Shown here piece after piece: positions 26,034 to 35,211 of a stretch of 64,000 bases of DNA. The notes beneath the pieces are model-generated. The model had not been told where the DNA came from and did no database searches. It worked only from the letters and a program-made list of their open reading frames with translations. Within the stretch, counting starts at the first letter, position 1. Every line of letters starts with the position of its first letter. Origin of the DNA: Chryseobacterium defluvii (GTDB lineage: Bacteria > Bacteroidota > Bacteroidia > Flavobacteriales > Weeksellaceae); NCBI RefSeq assembly GCF_014204415.1, contig NZ_JACHLE010000003.1, positions 62,001 through 126,000 on the forward strand. Reading direction: 5' to 3'. A program made the position numbers and the translations under genes.

Positions 26034-26594
26034 TTATTGCATGGTCACTGAAGATGCTTTGGGTGGAGGAGCCAGATTGGTCATATTCAGGGCCTGTATT
26101 GTTTTTATATCTGTATTCTCGCCGGAGTCTCCTGATCTGGACATCACGTTTATAGTGTCTGTATTCTGCTTTTGAGTAGCCACTATGAATATAGTCTGAT
26201 ATCCGGCATATTCCGGCTTTGCCATTTTGTCTACAGGATGATGCACCGGATATTTTCCCATATATATTCTGATCCCCGGGTTTTTCCATTTCTCTTTTTT
26301 AGCATTTTCTTTTACGTATCTGATATACCCTTCCATGTCTTCCAAAGAAAACCAGTACCATCGTGAATCCGGTTCTCCGTGTCTGGATTTGGTAAGTACC
26401 TGATTATTAGTCCTGGTATATTCATCAAAAAGCACCCGGCCTTCATCGTAACTGATCAGTTTCTTTTTATAGCTGTCACTCACGGGTTCTTCTACAGGCT
26501 GTCTGGAGCAGCGAGCACAGTTCTGTATACAAAAACTTAAAACAAGCAGGATAAAGAACAAGCTTAATTTTTTTAATAAAAAAGTAGATTTCAT
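26034..26594 (-). CDS. Hypothetical lipoprotein
   Basis: A 186-residue exported protein. The N-terminus MKSTFLLKKLSLFFILLVLS is a lipoprotein-like signal followed by Cys residues (CIQNCARC). The mature part has a conserved-looking core YDEGRVLFDEYTRTNNQVL and RHGEPDSRWYWFSLEDMEGY. It is the first gene of the membrane protein/kinase/regulator operon and may be its surface sensor. The function is unknown. Confidence 0.7.
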   Translation of the reverse strand: MKSTFLLKKLSLFFILLVLSFCIQNCARCSRQPVEEPVSDSYKKKLISYDEGRVLFDEYTRTNNQVLTKSRHGEPDSRWYWFSLEDMEGYIRYVKENAKKEKWKNPGIRIYMGKYPVHHPVDKMAKPEYAGYQTIFIVATQKQNTDTINVMSRSGDSGENTDIKTIQALNMTNLAPPPKASSVTMQ

Positions 26595-26951
26595 GTGATA
26601 TGGTTTTTGGTTTATAATTTATATAACAAAATTAGCCATCTTATCGTCCTTAAAAAAGGGGAAAAACACGGTTTTTTAAAAAAATTTGCCTCAAACAGAA
26701 GCTTTTCTGTTTGATAAAGATTGTATCTGGGCAACAGTAAATATAAAAAGACTTACCAAATGGCCCTGATAAACCTGAGATATATACTGATCCGGGATCT
26801 GTTTTAAACGATTCTCTCATTCCGATTCCGATCATCCTATGTGCAGAAGTCATTGTGAGGAGTATCATGTAAAAATCAGCATATGAGTTATTTCTAAATT
26901 ATTATTCCAGAAAAATTTTATATTTTGCATACAGGCAAAAAATAAGCTTAT

Positions 26952-27065
26952 ATGGATATTGATCATATATTTACGCCTTTCAAACCAGGAAACTTTAAGT
27001 ATCTTCCTGACCGAATGGCATTGCCAAAAGCCTCGTCTTCGCCAATACCCAATCCGTTTGCTTAA
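26952..27065 (+). pseudogene. Fragment resembling the start of an old-yellow-enzyme reductase
   Basis: A 37-codon ORF reads DHIFTPFKPGNFKYLPDRMA followed by LPKASSSPIPN. The first part matches the usual N-terminus of NADH:flavin reductases (LF-PFKLGNLELKNRIVMAP). It stops 54 bp before the Crp gene. The rest of 26595-27118 shows nothing. Confidence 0.25.
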
Positions 27066-27118
27066 ACAGCTTAAAGTCTATAAAATTATAATAAGACCAT
27101 CGAAAATTTTACTAAAAT

Positions 27119-27697
27119 ATGTATGAAACTTTATTTAAAACCTTTGAACAATTAATCGTTTTAAGTAACGAAGAGCGACAAATCATCACAGAAATTTTCA
27201 AACCTTTTGATATGAAGAAAGGAGAGTATTTTTCCGAAATGGGCAAGCCAAACAAAAGGGTGGGCTTTTTAGTAGAAGGCCTTGTTTATTATTATGTACT
27301 TAAAGGCGATCATGAGGCCATTACAGATTTTACCAAAGAAGGAGAATTCGTTTCTGAATACCATACTTTCATTAACCAAACAAAATCTACACAATGTATC
27401 AAAGCCATAGAGAACTGCAAGTTTCTTATTATGGATTACTCCGCCATACAAAGACTTTATAATGAAATTAAGGAAGGCAATAAATTTGGCAGAATGATTC
27501 TGGAGCAACGGTTTGGCATTGTAGTAAATCAGTTACTTTCACTTTATATGCATACTCCGGTTGAGCGATATCTATTTTTTGTGAAAAATTATCCTGATCT
27601 GGTTCAAAGAGTTCCTCAATATTTAATAGCCGCATTTATAGGCGTAAAACCCCAATCATTAAGCAGGATAAGAAAAAGAATCATTCATACAGATTAA
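27119..27697 (+). CDS. Crp/Fnr-family regulator
   Basis: A 192-residue regulator with a cyclic-nucleotide-like beta-roll (FDMKKGEYFSEMGKPNKRVG) and a C-terminal helix-turn-helix (YLIAAFIGVKPQSLSRIRKR). It is a short Bacteroidota type. The next gene, 174 bp away on the same strand, may be a target, but no palindrome decides this. Confidence 0.85.
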   Translation: MYETLFKTFEQLIVLSNEERQIITEIFKPFDMKKGEYFSEMGKPNKRVGFLVEGLVYYYVLKGDHEAITDFTKEGEFVSEYHTFINQTKSTQCIKAIENCKFLIMDYSAIQRLYNEIKEGNKFGRMILEQRFGIVVNQLLSLYMHTPVERYLFFVKNYPDLVQRVPQYLIAAFIGVKPQSLSRIRKRIIHTD

Positions 27698-27871
27698 TTA
27701 ACCTGGGTGTATTGCTTTAGCTTTTCGTTGTATTTAAATTTGTCAAATAGAAATATAGTTGATGGATTAATTATCACTTTTTAATAGAGGCAAATACTAG
27801 TAAAGGCTTTTATAAAACGAGAGATTAAACATATTTCAACTATTCCCTTTAAATTTTTAATCTTTAAACAA

Positions 27872-28606
27872 ATGAAATCAAACATCGAAAAAAAAGTAAA
27901 CATTTTAATGGCCTATGCCATAGTTTCAACAATAATAATTTCTTTTTTTACATTAAGCAGTTTTAAAAACAAGGGAGAAGATAAAATTTTTGATGAAATT
28001 ATAGTAAAGAAAATAACAGTAGTAGGTGAAGACAGACTGCCGAGAATGGTTATTAGCAATGAAACCCGCCAACATTCCGGACGAATGAATGGAAAAGAAT
28101 GGCCTAAAAGAGAACGCCCTTCAGGTATAATCTTTTTTAACAATCAGGGAGATGAATGTGGTGGATTGGTCTATCAGGCGAAAGAAAAAGACGGAAAAAC
28201 AATTTCCGGAATGTCTTTTACAATGGATAATTACAAAGATGACCAGGTGGTTCAGATACTCAACGATGAGTATTATGCAAATGGAAAGACCTATATTCAG
28301 AGGGGAATCAATATCAATCAATTCCCGGCAGGAACCAATATAGAGGATAGGAATAAAAAGATCGAGGAAATCAATAAAATAAAAGATGAAAAAGAAAGGA
28401 ACTTAAAGTTAAATGAATTATGGGAAAAAGAAGGCTCTATAAACAGGCTTTTTTTAGGGAGAACAAAAGGTAATAGTTCCGGGCTTTTTTTATCCGGGCC
28501 AGATGGGAAGCCCAAAATGATGATCTATGTTGACGAAAATGGAAATCCTAAAATTCAAACGTTCAATGATAAAGGAGAAATAAAAGATTTTATTGAAAAT
28601 AAATAA
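27872..28606 (+). CDS. Hypothetical membrane-anchored protein
   Basis: A 244-residue protein with one N-terminal membrane helix (ILMAYAIVSTIIISFFTLSS) and a periplasmic beta-rich domain. The segments GEDRLPRMVISNE, GIIFFNNQGDECGGLVY and GPDGKPKMMIYVDENGNPKI repeat a strand-turn pattern. I know this layout from uncharacterised Flavobacteriia proteins but cannot name a function. The 28607-28913 gap downstream contains no gene. Confidence 0.7.
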   Translation: MKSNIEKKVNILMAYAIVSTIIISFFTLSSFKNKGEDKIFDEIIVKKITVVGEDRLPRMVISNETRQHSGRMNGKEWPKRERPSGIIFFNNQGDECGGLVYQAKEKDGKTISGMSFTMDNYKDDQVVQILNDEYYANGKTYIQRGININQFPAGTNIEDRNKKIEEINKIKDEKERNLKLNELWEKEGSINRLFLGRTKGNSSGLFLSGPDGKPKMMIYVDENGNPKIQTFNDKGEIKDFIENK

Positions 28607-28913
28607 TTCGAACACACAAAATCCTATTGGCAATAAATGGAGATAACGGAATAAATTAAGCAATCGTAATTCTATCCAGCTTTTGTCCTAAAATTTGGGC
28701 CGATATATTTCAAATTCCCTACCATCTGCCAGTCTTTTAAAAATTTTGCCAGATCATATTAAAATGATTTATTCGTAAATCGAAAGAATATGGATCTGAA
28801 GGTTTAAGCATTGACAAAATAATCGGATATAAAACGTTCTATATTCTATGCCTTATGCTGACAAAACTAATAAGATAAAATTTAATTTTTTCTTTATAAT
28901 TTAGTGTGATCAC

Positions 28914-28944
28914 TTGCTCGATATTATTTTTCATATTATATTTG
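28914..28944 (+). promoter_or_regulatory. Bacteroidota-type promoter of tRNA-Asn
   Basis: A TTG element at 28914 and TATATTTG at 28937 are separated by 20 bases, matching the -33/-7 consensus of Bacteroidota. The tRNA starts 23 bp further on. Confidence 0.7.
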
Positions 28945-28967
28945 CAGCACTTAAAATAAAGGAAAAT

Positions 28968-29041
28968 TCCTCCTTAGCTCAGTCGGTTAGAGCATCTGAC
29001 TGTTAATCAGAGGGTCGCTGGTTCGAGCCCAGCAGGAGGAG
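28968..29041 (+). tRNA. tRNA-Asn (GTT)
   Basis: A complete cloverleaf: the acceptor arm TCCTCCT pairs with AGGAGGA, the D arm is TAGCTCAGTCGGTTAGAGCA, the anticodon stem-loop CTGACTGTTAATCAG has GTT, and the T arm is GCTGGTTCGAGCCCAGC. Discriminator base G, no encoded CCA. Confidence 0.95.
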
Positions 29042-29459
29042 CTACTGATAATAAAGCATTTACAATAATATGTAAGTGCTTTATTTTTGTTTTAACAATT
29101 TTAAGTACAACATTAGTACAACAAATCAATTGTTTCAAAGATACTAAATTTCACATTCTCTTTAAAATATTCAATACTTCAGAGAATGGATTTGGACACT
29201 TCATAATTTTACAGTAAAAAGTGAAAGTACATGTCTGGACTTTCAAGGCTTAACACATCTAACTCAGCACCTATCTTTCTTTTCGACTTATTCGCAGAAA
29301 CCTTATGTGTAAATAATTGCAAGTTTTTCACCAGTTCAATAGTAAAGAATATTCTAAATGCTTTTGACCTTTGCATTATATTCCAAGAATTACAATGAAG
29401 TCAATCAATCCATGTGTTAAGATATATATTTTTGTAATTTTAATTTTATAATTTTTAGT
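29042..29459. other. tRNA terminator, then no gene
   Basis: AAAGCATTTACA and TGTAAGTGCTTT (29052-29087) form a hairpin followed by a T run, ending the tRNA transcript. The remaining ~370 bp hold no ORF or repeat I can support. Confidence 0.6.
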
Positions 29460-30212
29460 ATGTCCAGAAAATTCAATTTTGCTTTTTTACTTCTTTTTTA
29501 TGTATTGCCTGCGAGAGAGATAATGAGTTCAGTAACGATTCAGACAACTACAATCATACCACATTCCGTGGGTTCATCTGCAAATGACCTGCTGAATAAT
29601 AATAGATATAATGCATTGGTTATTGAAATACAGTATATGCCAGGCTATGCACCTGATACCAATGCCATAGAGCTGGTTAAAAACTTCCTGTCGACATTTC
29701 TGAAGAAAGAGGGAAATATAAGTATTGTTACCAGGGAAATTTCAGGAGCATCTGCTTCAAGCTTGTCCGCGGATGAGATCAAAGCCATCGAAAATACAAA
29801 CAGGTCTTCTTTTACAAGCGGCTCTACTATGGCTGTGAGTGTTATTTATACCAATGGGCAATATACAGAAAATGCCAATACATTGGGGATAGCTTATCGT
29901 AATACATCTGTTGCTTTATTAGGAAAAACTATTCATGATAATTCGGGAGGATTTGGGCAGGTTAGCAGAACAAAGCTTGAAGCTACGGTACATGAACATG
30001 AGTTAGGTCATTTGTTAGGCTTGGTTGATTTGGGATCTTCAATGCAGGTCAACCATAAAGATTCTGTTAATGGCAGCCACTGTAACAATAATAATTGTTT
30101 AATGTATTATGCTTCAGAAACTACAGATATCTTAAGTTTCCTTAATACAAACAATATTCCTCAACTTGATGCCAATTGCAAGGCAGATCTGAAAGCAAAT
30201 GGTGGTAAATAA
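29460..30212 (+). CDS. Secreted zinc metalloprotease (HExxHxxGxxD zincin)
   Basis: A 250-residue exported protein. The signal peptide is MSRKFNFAFLLLFYVLP. The zinc site is TVHEHELGHLLGLVDLGSS, an HExxHxxGxxD motif with Asp as third ligand, and the Met-turn is CNNNNCLMYYAS. Asp in place of the third His recalls snapalysin-like peptidases. Before it is a region with an alpha/beta pattern (VSVIYTNGQYTENANTLGIA). It is a lone gene with no partner nearby, and the 30213-30627 stretch after it is empty. Confidence 0.85.
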   Translation: MSRKFNFAFLLLFYVLPAREIMSSVTIQTTTIIPHSVGSSANDLLNNNRYNALVIEIQYMPGYAPDTNAIELVKNFLSTFLKKEGNISIVTREISGASASSLSADEIKAIENTNRSSFTSGSTMAVSVIYTNGQYTENANTLGIAYRNTSVALLGKTIHDNSGGFGQVSRTKLEATVHEHELGHLLGLVDLGSSMQVNHKDSVNGSHCNNNNCLMYYASETTDILSFLNTNNIPQLDANCKADLKANGGK

Positions 30213-30627
30213 ATGTTCATTTTCAATTCAGATAAATATAAACAATGTTTAATTTATAATGCTATAGCTATAAAGACTGCGCGGATAATATTCTGCCTGA
30301 ATAATATATTCCAATTAGTTAAGTGGCAAGCGATTTTTAGTAAACATTTTATTCCATTTTGACGGCTGTCAATCGTATTCAATATAAAATAATCTTTGTT
30401 CTTTGAGAGTACGACTTTATTGTAACTAAATTTGATGTATTTATTATCTCTTTCATTGACAATAATAAACTAAATTTATGCCTACAGCATAATGGAAATA
30501 TGTATCATCAATGGCTTTGAGTTGACTCTACATTTGCTTGTTAAATATTTTTCTGTCAACATAATCTCACAAATGCAATATCATTTAGAACATCATTACA
30601 TTATCAATCATTAAGTATTTTTATAAT

Positions 30628-31068
30628 TTATATCTTCTTGATTTTTGAAATTGTTTTGCCAACAGATTTTGTAGGCTTGTCCATATCTATAATGGCAAGA
30701 TTAATGGCTTCCTGTATCAATGTCTTCACCTTTGGGTTTCTGTAATCACTTGGATTTTTTACGTCTATATGTCGGATTAATTTGCCTGTTCCTGTCAGAA
30801 GCTTATTAGGATCCTTTAAAAGAGTACCTTTGTTAAACCCTAAATTCAGGTGGTTTGTATAAATTGGAAGCATGCAAAAAGCGTCGGAAAGTTTGTCAGA
30901 TATTGAAAACACTGCCGTTAAGGCATGGGTATGATATAATAGCTCATTACTTTCAGGATACAGCTCCAAAAGATATTCTCTCAGGTCTTTAAAAAGACTA
31001 ATAACTTCTTGTTCTTTAAACTCCAATAAGAATTGGAAATCAGGATGAATTGGCGGAAATATTTTCAT
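30628..31068 (-). CDS. DUF1801-family protein (YdhG-like)
   Basis: A 146-residue protein of the DUF1801/YdhG fold, suggested by LREYLLELYPESNELLYH, CMLPIYTNHLNLGFNKG and GTGKLIRHIDVKN near the middle. Members are small soluble proteins linked loosely to iron chaperoning; the function here is unknown. It overlaps the glyoxalase-like gene by 4 bp. Confidence 0.75.
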   Translation of the reverse strand: MKIFPPIHPDFQFLLEFKEQEVISLFKDLREYLLELYPESNELLYHTHALTAVFSISDKLSDAFCMLPIYTNHLNLGFNKGTLLKDPNKLLTGTGKLIRHIDVKNPSDYRNPKVKTLIQEAINLAIIDMDKPTKSVGKTISKIKKI

Positions 31069-31448
31069 CTTACCGAATTATCGTATTGTATTATACAAAT
31101 CAGATTTCCTTCTGTGTCTAAGAATTTAGCAATCCAGCCGACATAAGGAATTACAGTTTTGGGCATAAGGATTTGTCCATTGCTGATTTTTATTTTCTCA
31201 ATGGTTTTGTCTATGTCATCGACATTAAAAGAGCATTCTAAACCTATCACCCTTTCATGAACAGATGAATATTTCCTTGATTGCATGGCTCCGATGAGTT
31301 CTCCTTCCTCTGTATTATCGGCTTTTATCTGAAAAAAATCAGATTGTCCATAAGAGCTGAACCCCCAACCAAAAATTTCGTTATAGAAGCTCTTCGCTCG
31401 TTCTATCTCATCGATGTGAATAGCAAAATGTGTAAGTTTAGTTTTCAT
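31065..31448 (-). CDS. VOC/glyoxalase-like protein
   Basis: A 127-residue vicinal-oxygen-chelate fold protein: KLTHFAIHIDEIERAKSFYN at the start, a second beta-alpha unit FNVDDIDKTIEKIKISNG and the ending FLDTEGNLICIIQYD. Possible metal ligands are the first His and late Glu residues. The substrate is unknown. It is the first gene of a two-gene unit with the DUF1801 protein. Confidence 0.85.
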   Translation of the reverse strand: MKTKLTHFAIHIDEIERAKSFYNEIFGWGFSSYGQSDFFQIKADNTEEGELIGAMQSRKYSSVHERVIGLECSFNVDDIDKTIEKIKISNGQILMPKTVIPYVGWIAKFLDTEGNLICIIQYDNSVR

Positions 31449-31612
31449 ATCTCATAATTTAGATTGTTATTGTATTAATATAATTATTGTGACAGTTTAA
31501 CAATGTAAGATTTTGCAGATTATAGCCCCATCACAACCTAAGTATTGATTAAATTCTCCGGTTACAGCATTTGATTTTATAAACGTCAACTAGCTGCTGG
31601 CGTCCTCAACTG

Positions 31613-32458
31613 TCATTTTATTGCAAAATTTGCTTCTAAAAATTTATAAATAAGATCGAAGTGTTTTAATGGTTCCGAATGACTTCCCTCAAATACTTTG
31701 TGTTCATAGTTAAATTTGAATTGTTTATTTTTTAATCTTTCCATCATGGTTTCCGCCATTGGTGTTGAAGGGCATATTTCATCCTTAGTCGCAGATAAAA
31801 ACAAAACAGGGCCTTTGATATTTTCAATCTTAATAATGGCTTTTTCAGCTGCTATGCTATCTTTTAGCATGGATTCAAAAGCTCCTCTTAAATCTCTTTT
31901 CATTAAAAAGGGTACTGCCTCATCATTTACCGGAACAAAAGACAACTCTTTTCTTTGAAATGTCCAACAAGGAGTTGAAAAATGATCAGTATGCCCCGGA
32001 AATACAACATTACTTCCTACAATACTCACTACACAACGGATATTTTCATAATAGCTCCCCAAAAGCAATGCTAAATCAGCTCCTCTTGATCCGCCAATTA
32101 TTGCAATTTTCTGTTTGTTTACCTGTTTGTTTTTGGAACCCTCTTCAATCGCATTATAAACATCTTCAATCTCTATTTTATCTAAAATTTCTGGAGTTCC
32201 CTCGGCTTTAAAATAGCCCAATGCCAGAAATGCGTATCCTTTTTCAATAAATTGATCTCTTGTTTTTTTCCAGTAATCACCAGCCCAGGCATTTCCTCCT
32301 TCCGAACCACCAAGCCCTACTATAAGTGGCTGATTTTTGCCTTTACCCAAATACAAAATGCTTTCAACATTAGGTGTTTTCAACCTTATTTGAGCAAAGA
32401 AAACAGTTGGAAATATTAATAATAAAAGGAGAATAGAATATCTGTCAAAATTTTTCAT
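31613..32458 (-). CDS. Exported alpha/beta hydrolase (BAAT/acyl-CoA thioesterase-like)
   Basis: A 281-residue protein with signal peptide (YSILLLLLIFPTVFFAQ). The nucleophile elbow is IAIIGGSRGADLALLLGS, acidic residues lie in LSATKDEICPSTPMAE, and the late His is in FEGSHSEPLKHF. The order GGSRG--LAL...TKDE-CP recalls the BAAT C-terminal family of acyltransferases/thioesterases. It faces a Crp-family gene on the same strand upstream. Confidence 0.8.
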   Translation of the reverse strand: MKNFDRYSILLLLLIFPTVFFAQIRLKTPNVESILYLGKGKNQPLIVGLGGSEGGNAWAGDYWKKTRDQFIEKGYAFLALGYFKAEGTPEILDKIEIEDVYNAIEEGSKNKQVNKQKIAIIGGSRGADLALLLGSYYENIRCVVSIVGSNVVFPGHTDHFSTPCWTFQRKELSFVPVNDEAVPFLMKRDLRGAFESMLKDSIAAEKAIIKIENIKGPVLFLSATKDEICPSTPMAETMMERLKNKQFKFNYEHKVFEGSHSEPLKHFDLIYKFLEANFAIK

Positions 32459-32531
32459 TTCTTTAATTAGTTTTTGTTCATGACAAATATCTGCTTAAAT
32501 ATTTTCTTAACTTTTGACCTATATCAAAAAA

Positions 32532-33113
32532 TCATCTTCCACCCCTTATTCTGCTTAAAGTTTCTTGTGCTATTCCCAAGTAGGAAGAAATCATCCCCAA
32601 AGGAATACGATGATAAATACCATGATAGACTTCACAAAAATGTAGATATTTTTCTTTTGCCGTAGTAAACCGCATTGAGGTTATTCGATCCATATAATGC
32701 CCAAATACAGTACCCATTGATAATCTCGCGTATCTCTCCATTTCCGGAAAATGGTCAAAAAGAAATACCAGATCTTTTACATTCAGACAAAAGCATTCCG
32801 TCTGCTCTATAGTATCTATATTATAAATGTCTAACTTTTGTTGCATAAAACTTTTTGGAGAATTCACCCATTCGTTTTCTGCACTAAAATATTCTGTAAT
32901 CTCTTTTCCGTCTTTTATGAAATAAATACGCATTAAGCCATTTTGAATAAAGTAACTCGTTGTACAAACAGAATCTTCGTGGTGAACTAGCTCTCCCTTC
33001 TTAAACGTTTTAAATGTAATTCTATTAGTAAGTTCACTTCTCAAAGAGTTGCTGAGTTTAATATACTTTTCAAAATGCTGGAATACTTTGTCAATATTTT
33101 CTATGCTTGCCAT
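32532..33113 (-). CDS. Crp/Fnr-family regulator
   Basis: About 193 residues from the ATG at 33113 (MASIENIDKVFQHFEKYIKL). An upstream in-frame start at 33260 would add a non-homologous extension. Beta-roll FKKGELVHHEDSVCTTSYFI and helix-turn-helix IPLGMISSYLGIAQETLSRI are present. It is probably co-transcribed with, or regulates, the exported hydrolase just downstream. Confidence 0.85.
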   Translation of the reverse strand: MASIENIDKVFQHFEKYIKLSNSLRSELTNRITFKTFKKGELVHHEDSVCTTSYFIQNGLMRIYFIKDGKEITEYFSAENEWVNSPKSFMQQKLDIYNIDTIEQTECFCLNVKDLVFLFDHFPEMERYARLSMGTVFGHYMDRITSMRFTTAKEKYLHFCEVYHGIYHRIPLGMISSYLGIAQETLSRIRGGR

Positions 33114-33492
33114 ACTGTTTCTGATTATATAGTTACAACTTCTGAGATTTTTCATTATTAATTCAGGCATAAAGTATATATAGTCAATGCCATTATACAA
33201 ATGACACATGAATTTTGAAACACCATACAATTCCAGATTATATAGTGCCCTATTGTACAAAAATAGCGCAAATATAGAAATGAACTTGCAACAATTTTTG
33301 AGACAAAGATACTAATATTTATATGAACAATCACTTGTAGACTGTCATCAATAATAACCCTTCTCAACTTTATTAAATTTCTATTCTTCCAAATAAGATT
33401 GTAATAAGATAGAGGTGGTAATAAACTTGTAAGTAAGGAAGCAAAGATGGACTATGAAGAAATTAAAAAAAAATTTGCCAATAAATTTAAAA

Positions 33493-33512
33493 ATCGTAAT
33501 ATTGCAATATAA
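33493..33512. promoter_or_regulatory. ArsR operator 1
   Basis: ATCGTAATATTGCAATATAA, containing the perfect palindrome ATATTGCAATAT, lies just before the arsR start at 33522. It matches the second site before the DUF6428-like gene at 18 of 20 positions. A 22-codon ORF (33446-33511) overlaps it and is probably not a gene. The rest of 33114-33492 is empty. Confidence 0.65.
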
Positions 33513-33521
33513 TAATTTACC

Positions 33522-33848
33522 ATGGGAGCAACTAAAACAGACCATTTTACAGATCATCAAAACAAAATTTCAGTAATAGCAAAGGCATTAGGACATCCTG
33601 CAAGAATTGCCATCATAGAATATTTATTGAAAGTTAACACCTGTATTACTGGAGACATAGTTAATGAACTACCATTAGCCCAGCCTACCGTATCCCAACA
33701 TTTAAAGGAATTAAAAAATGCAGGTCTCATTAAAGGGACAATTGAAGGTAACTCGGTATGTTATTGCATTGATGAAAATACTTTTGACATTTTAAAAGAA
33801 TATTTTTCCAGAATCATTTTTACAGTAACCAATCAAAAATGCTGTTAG
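33522..33848 (+). CDS. arsR: ArsR-family arsenic repressor
   Basis: A 108-residue winged-helix repressor: VIAKALGHPARIAIIEYLLK, then CITGDIVNELPLAQPTVSQH and LKELKNAGLIKGTIEG. Cys residues suited to arsenite binding are at CIT, in CYC and in the final KCC. It is the first gene of the arsenic operon and is flanked by two copies of one palindromic operator, so it should repress itself and the genes behind it until arsenite binds. Confidence 0.92.
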   Translation: MGATKTDHFTDHQNKISVIAKALGHPARIAIIEYLLKVNTCITGDIVNELPLAQPTVSQHLKELKNAGLIKGTIEGNSVCYCIDENTFDILKEYFSRIIFTVTNQKCC

Positions 33849-33868
33849 CCATTTTTTTAATCATAAAT

Positions 33869-33888
33869 ATCGCAATATTGCATTATAA
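33869..33888. promoter_or_regulatory. ArsR operator 2
   Basis: ATCGCAATATTGCATTATAA, with palindrome GCAATATTGC, 18 bp before the next start codon. It is the second copy of the site upstream of arsR, suggesting an internal ArsR-controlled promoter. Confidence 0.65.
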
Positions 33889-33906
33889 CTATATAATATT
33901 ACAACA

Positions 33907-34380
33907 ATGAAATTATCAGAAATCAAAGACATCCTTCCAACATTAGAGAATGTTGAATTTCAATTGGAGAACGGAACATTTGTACCGGAACATTTCCATG
34001 TTACAGAAGTAGGACAGATCAATAAAAAATTCATCGATTGCGGTGGTGTGATCCGTAACGAGAAATCGGTAGACTTCCAACTTTGGAATGCCAACGATTA
34101 CGAGCACCGTTTAAAGCCAGGAAAACTGTTAAGCATCATAAAGCTTTCAGAAGAAAAACTTGGAATTGAAGATTCCGAAATCGAAGTGGAATACCAAAGT
34201 GATACCATTGGCAAGTATGATCTTGCCTTTAACGGAAAGACATTTGTATTGAAGAACAAGGCGACTACCTGCCTAGCAAATGATGCTTGTGGCATTCCTT
34301 CTGAGAAGCAAAAGAAAAATCTTACAGAACTGACCGTAAACCAGAATGCATCATGCACCCCGGGAGGTGGCTGCTGCTAA
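33907..34380 (+). CDS. DUF6428-type protein of arsenic operons
   Basis: A 157-residue soluble protein (MKLSEIKDILPTLENVEFQL start) with FHVTEVGQINKKFIDCGG and the ending ASCTPGGGCC. It corresponds to the small DUF6428 protein that I associate with Bacteroidota ars operons. The C-terminal Cys cluster could bind arsenite. It is preceded by the second ArsR operator. The function is not established. Confidence 0.75.
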   Translation: MKLSEIKDILPTLENVEFQLENGTFVPEHFHVTEVGQINKKFIDCGGVIRNEKSVDFQLWNANDYEHRLKPGKLLSIIKLSEEKLGIEDSEIEVEYQSDTIGKYDLAFNGKTFVLKNKATTCLANDACGIPSEKQKKNLTELTVNQNASCTPGGGCC

Positions 34381-34422
34381 GAATTTCAAAAGCTATAATT
34401 AACAGGAAATAAAAATTAAACA

Positions 34423-35196
34423 ATGAGAATTGCATTATTCAGTGATATTCATGCCAATCTTCCTGCTTTGGAAGCCTTCTTTGAAGATGTAGATAAAAGA
34501 AACTCCGACAGTATTTATTGTCTTGGAGACTTGGTCGGCTATAACATTTGGCCGAACGAAGTGGTGAGCGAAATCCGCAAAAGGAAAATTCCGACCATTG
34601 CCGGAAACTATGATTTTGGCATCGGGAGTATGAGCAATGATTGTGGCTGTGCCTACAAAACCGATCGCGAGAAAGACAATGGAAGTATTTCTATTTCTTT
34701 TACCAATTCCATTATGAAGGACGAAGAAAGGGCTTATCTGCGTACACTTCCTGCCCATATAAAAGTAGAGTTCCAGCTTAATGAAGATAAGCTCAACCTT
34801 CTTTTGGTGCACGGAAGCCCGCGAAAGATCAATGAATATCTTTTTGAGGATCGTGAAGAAAAAAGTATGCTCCGAATTATGGAACAGGCCGATGCGGACA
34901 TTTTATGCTTTGGGCATACACATAAGCCCTACCACCGTATTTTAAATTCGGGAACTGATGGAAAAGACCATTTCCGCCATGCGGTTAATATAGGTTCGGT
35001 AGGCAAACCCAAAGACAATGATGTCAGGGGCGGCTATGTAATGCTTACCATCAATGAGAAAAGTTCTGTACTGGACAAGGAAAGTATTCATGTAGAATTT
35101 GTCCGTTTCGATTATGATATTGAAAAAGCGGCAAAGGCCGTGGAAGAAAGCCCGCTGCCCAATGAGTACGCAGAAAATTTAAGAAGGGGCTACTAA
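34423..35196 (+). CDS. Calcineurin-like metallophosphoesterase
   Basis: A 257-residue enzyme with the full set of metal-binding motifs: ALFSDIHANLPAL (D-x-H), YCLGDLVGYNIWP (GDxxG), IAGNYDFGIG (GN-D), LLVHGSP and LCFGHTHKPYHR (GHTH). Family members hydrolyse phosphodiesters or phosphoproteins. It lies inside the arsenic operon, 42 bp after the DUF6428-like gene and 15 bp before the arsC-type gene, which is unusual. It may process an arsenylated or phosphorylated metabolite (inference). Confidence 0.88.
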   Translation: MRIALFSDIHANLPALEAFFEDVDKRNSDSIYCLGDLVGYNIWPNEVVSEIRKRKIPTIAGNYDFGIGSMSNDCGCAYKTDREKDNGSISISFTNSIMKDEERAYLRTLPAHIKVEFQLNEDKLNLLLVHGSPRKINEYLFEDREEKSMLRIMEQADADILCFGHTHKPYHRILNSGTDGKDHFRHAVNIGSVGKPKDNDVRGGYVMLTINEKSSVLDKESIHVEFVRFDYDIEKAAKAVEESPLPNEYAENLRRGY

Positions 35197-35211
35197 TTTT
35201 TAGTATTAAAT

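Noticed and set aside
26650-26868. 72-aa minus-strand ORF before the Crp gene
   Set aside because: No leader, no domain and poor composition. It overlaps nothing, but I see no support for translation.
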